From contig NC_065422.1 of the NCBI RefSeq assembly GCF_024362695.1, forward strand, positions 12,399,534 to 12,463,533: 64,000 bases of DNA. Reading direction: 5' to 3'. This document shows positions 63,956-64,000 of the stretch, piece by piece; position 1 is the stretch's first letter; each line of letters opens with the position of its first letter. Made by a program: the position numbers and the translations under genes. The DNA is from Pectinophora gossypiella (taxonomy: Eukaryota; Arthropoda; Insecta; Lepidoptera; Gelechiidae). The notes beneath the pieces were generated by a model that saw only the letters and a program-made list of their open reading frames with translations, was not told the DNA's origin and ran no database searches.

Positions 63956-64000
63956 AAAGAGAATATTAAATCGAAAATTTTATAATATATTCTAGATAGA

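Noticed and set aside
1..64000. CRISPR arrays, bacterial operons, LTR retrotransposons or viral insertions
   Set aside because: No regularly spaced repeats, no long terminal direct repeats, and no gag/protease/integrase or viral gene motifs were seen.

Overview
The window looks like nuclear DNA of a lepidopteran (moth or butterfly). It is AT-rich, has no prokaryotic-type gene packing, and is a dense mosaic of insect transposable elements. These are jockey-, RTE- and R4/Dong-type LINE remnants, several SINE families, TA-flanked DNA transposons and many short inverted-repeat MITEs. Almost every long open reading frame is either a broken transposon gene or chance reading through a repeat.

Host coding sequence is scarce. 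The best case is a 139-nt minus-strand exon at 11957-12095. It has good splice sites on both sides and encodes an NPxY motif followed by an ITAM-like tyrosine pair. I read it as the cytoplasmic tail of a Draper/CED-1/MEGF10-type engulfment receptor. Weaker exon candidates lie at 28833-28956 (minus) and 56514-56661 (minus; a signal-peptide-like start in a GC-rich tandem-repeat patch). Most of the window is therefore probably intron or intergenic DNA.

Layout. 0.3-2.3 kb: a jockey-type LINE pseudogene. 2.8-21 kb: MITEs, SINEs and LINE tails around the receptor exon, including an R4/Dong-like 3' end inside a TAA-repeat LINE tail (16.4-17.1 kb). 22.6-24.25 kb: an almost complete Tc1-type DD34E transposon. 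25-31 kb: the most repeat-poor stretch. 32.1-35.6 kb: a 3.45-kb inverted-repeat element containing a 5'-truncated RTE LINE. 37.6-38.1 kb: head-to-head MITEs. 42.8-44.1 kb: a pogo/Tigger-like element with repeated subterminal motifs. 57.45-60.16 kb: a tandem duplication of about 1.36 kb. The rest is SINE and LINE debris.

How the elements relate. Three SINE families (two tRNA-headed, one 5S-rRNA-headed) share one central domain of about 40 bp. Two of them end in the same tail as the RTE LINEs in the window, which suggests they use RTE enzymes to move. Insertions into insertions, several with readable target duplications, give a relative history of the locus.

Family labels below (SINE-1, SINE-2, SINE-4, 5S-SINE, MITE-A to MITE-F, LINE-tail) are mine, based only on copies compared within this window. 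The boundaries of degenerate copies are approximate.
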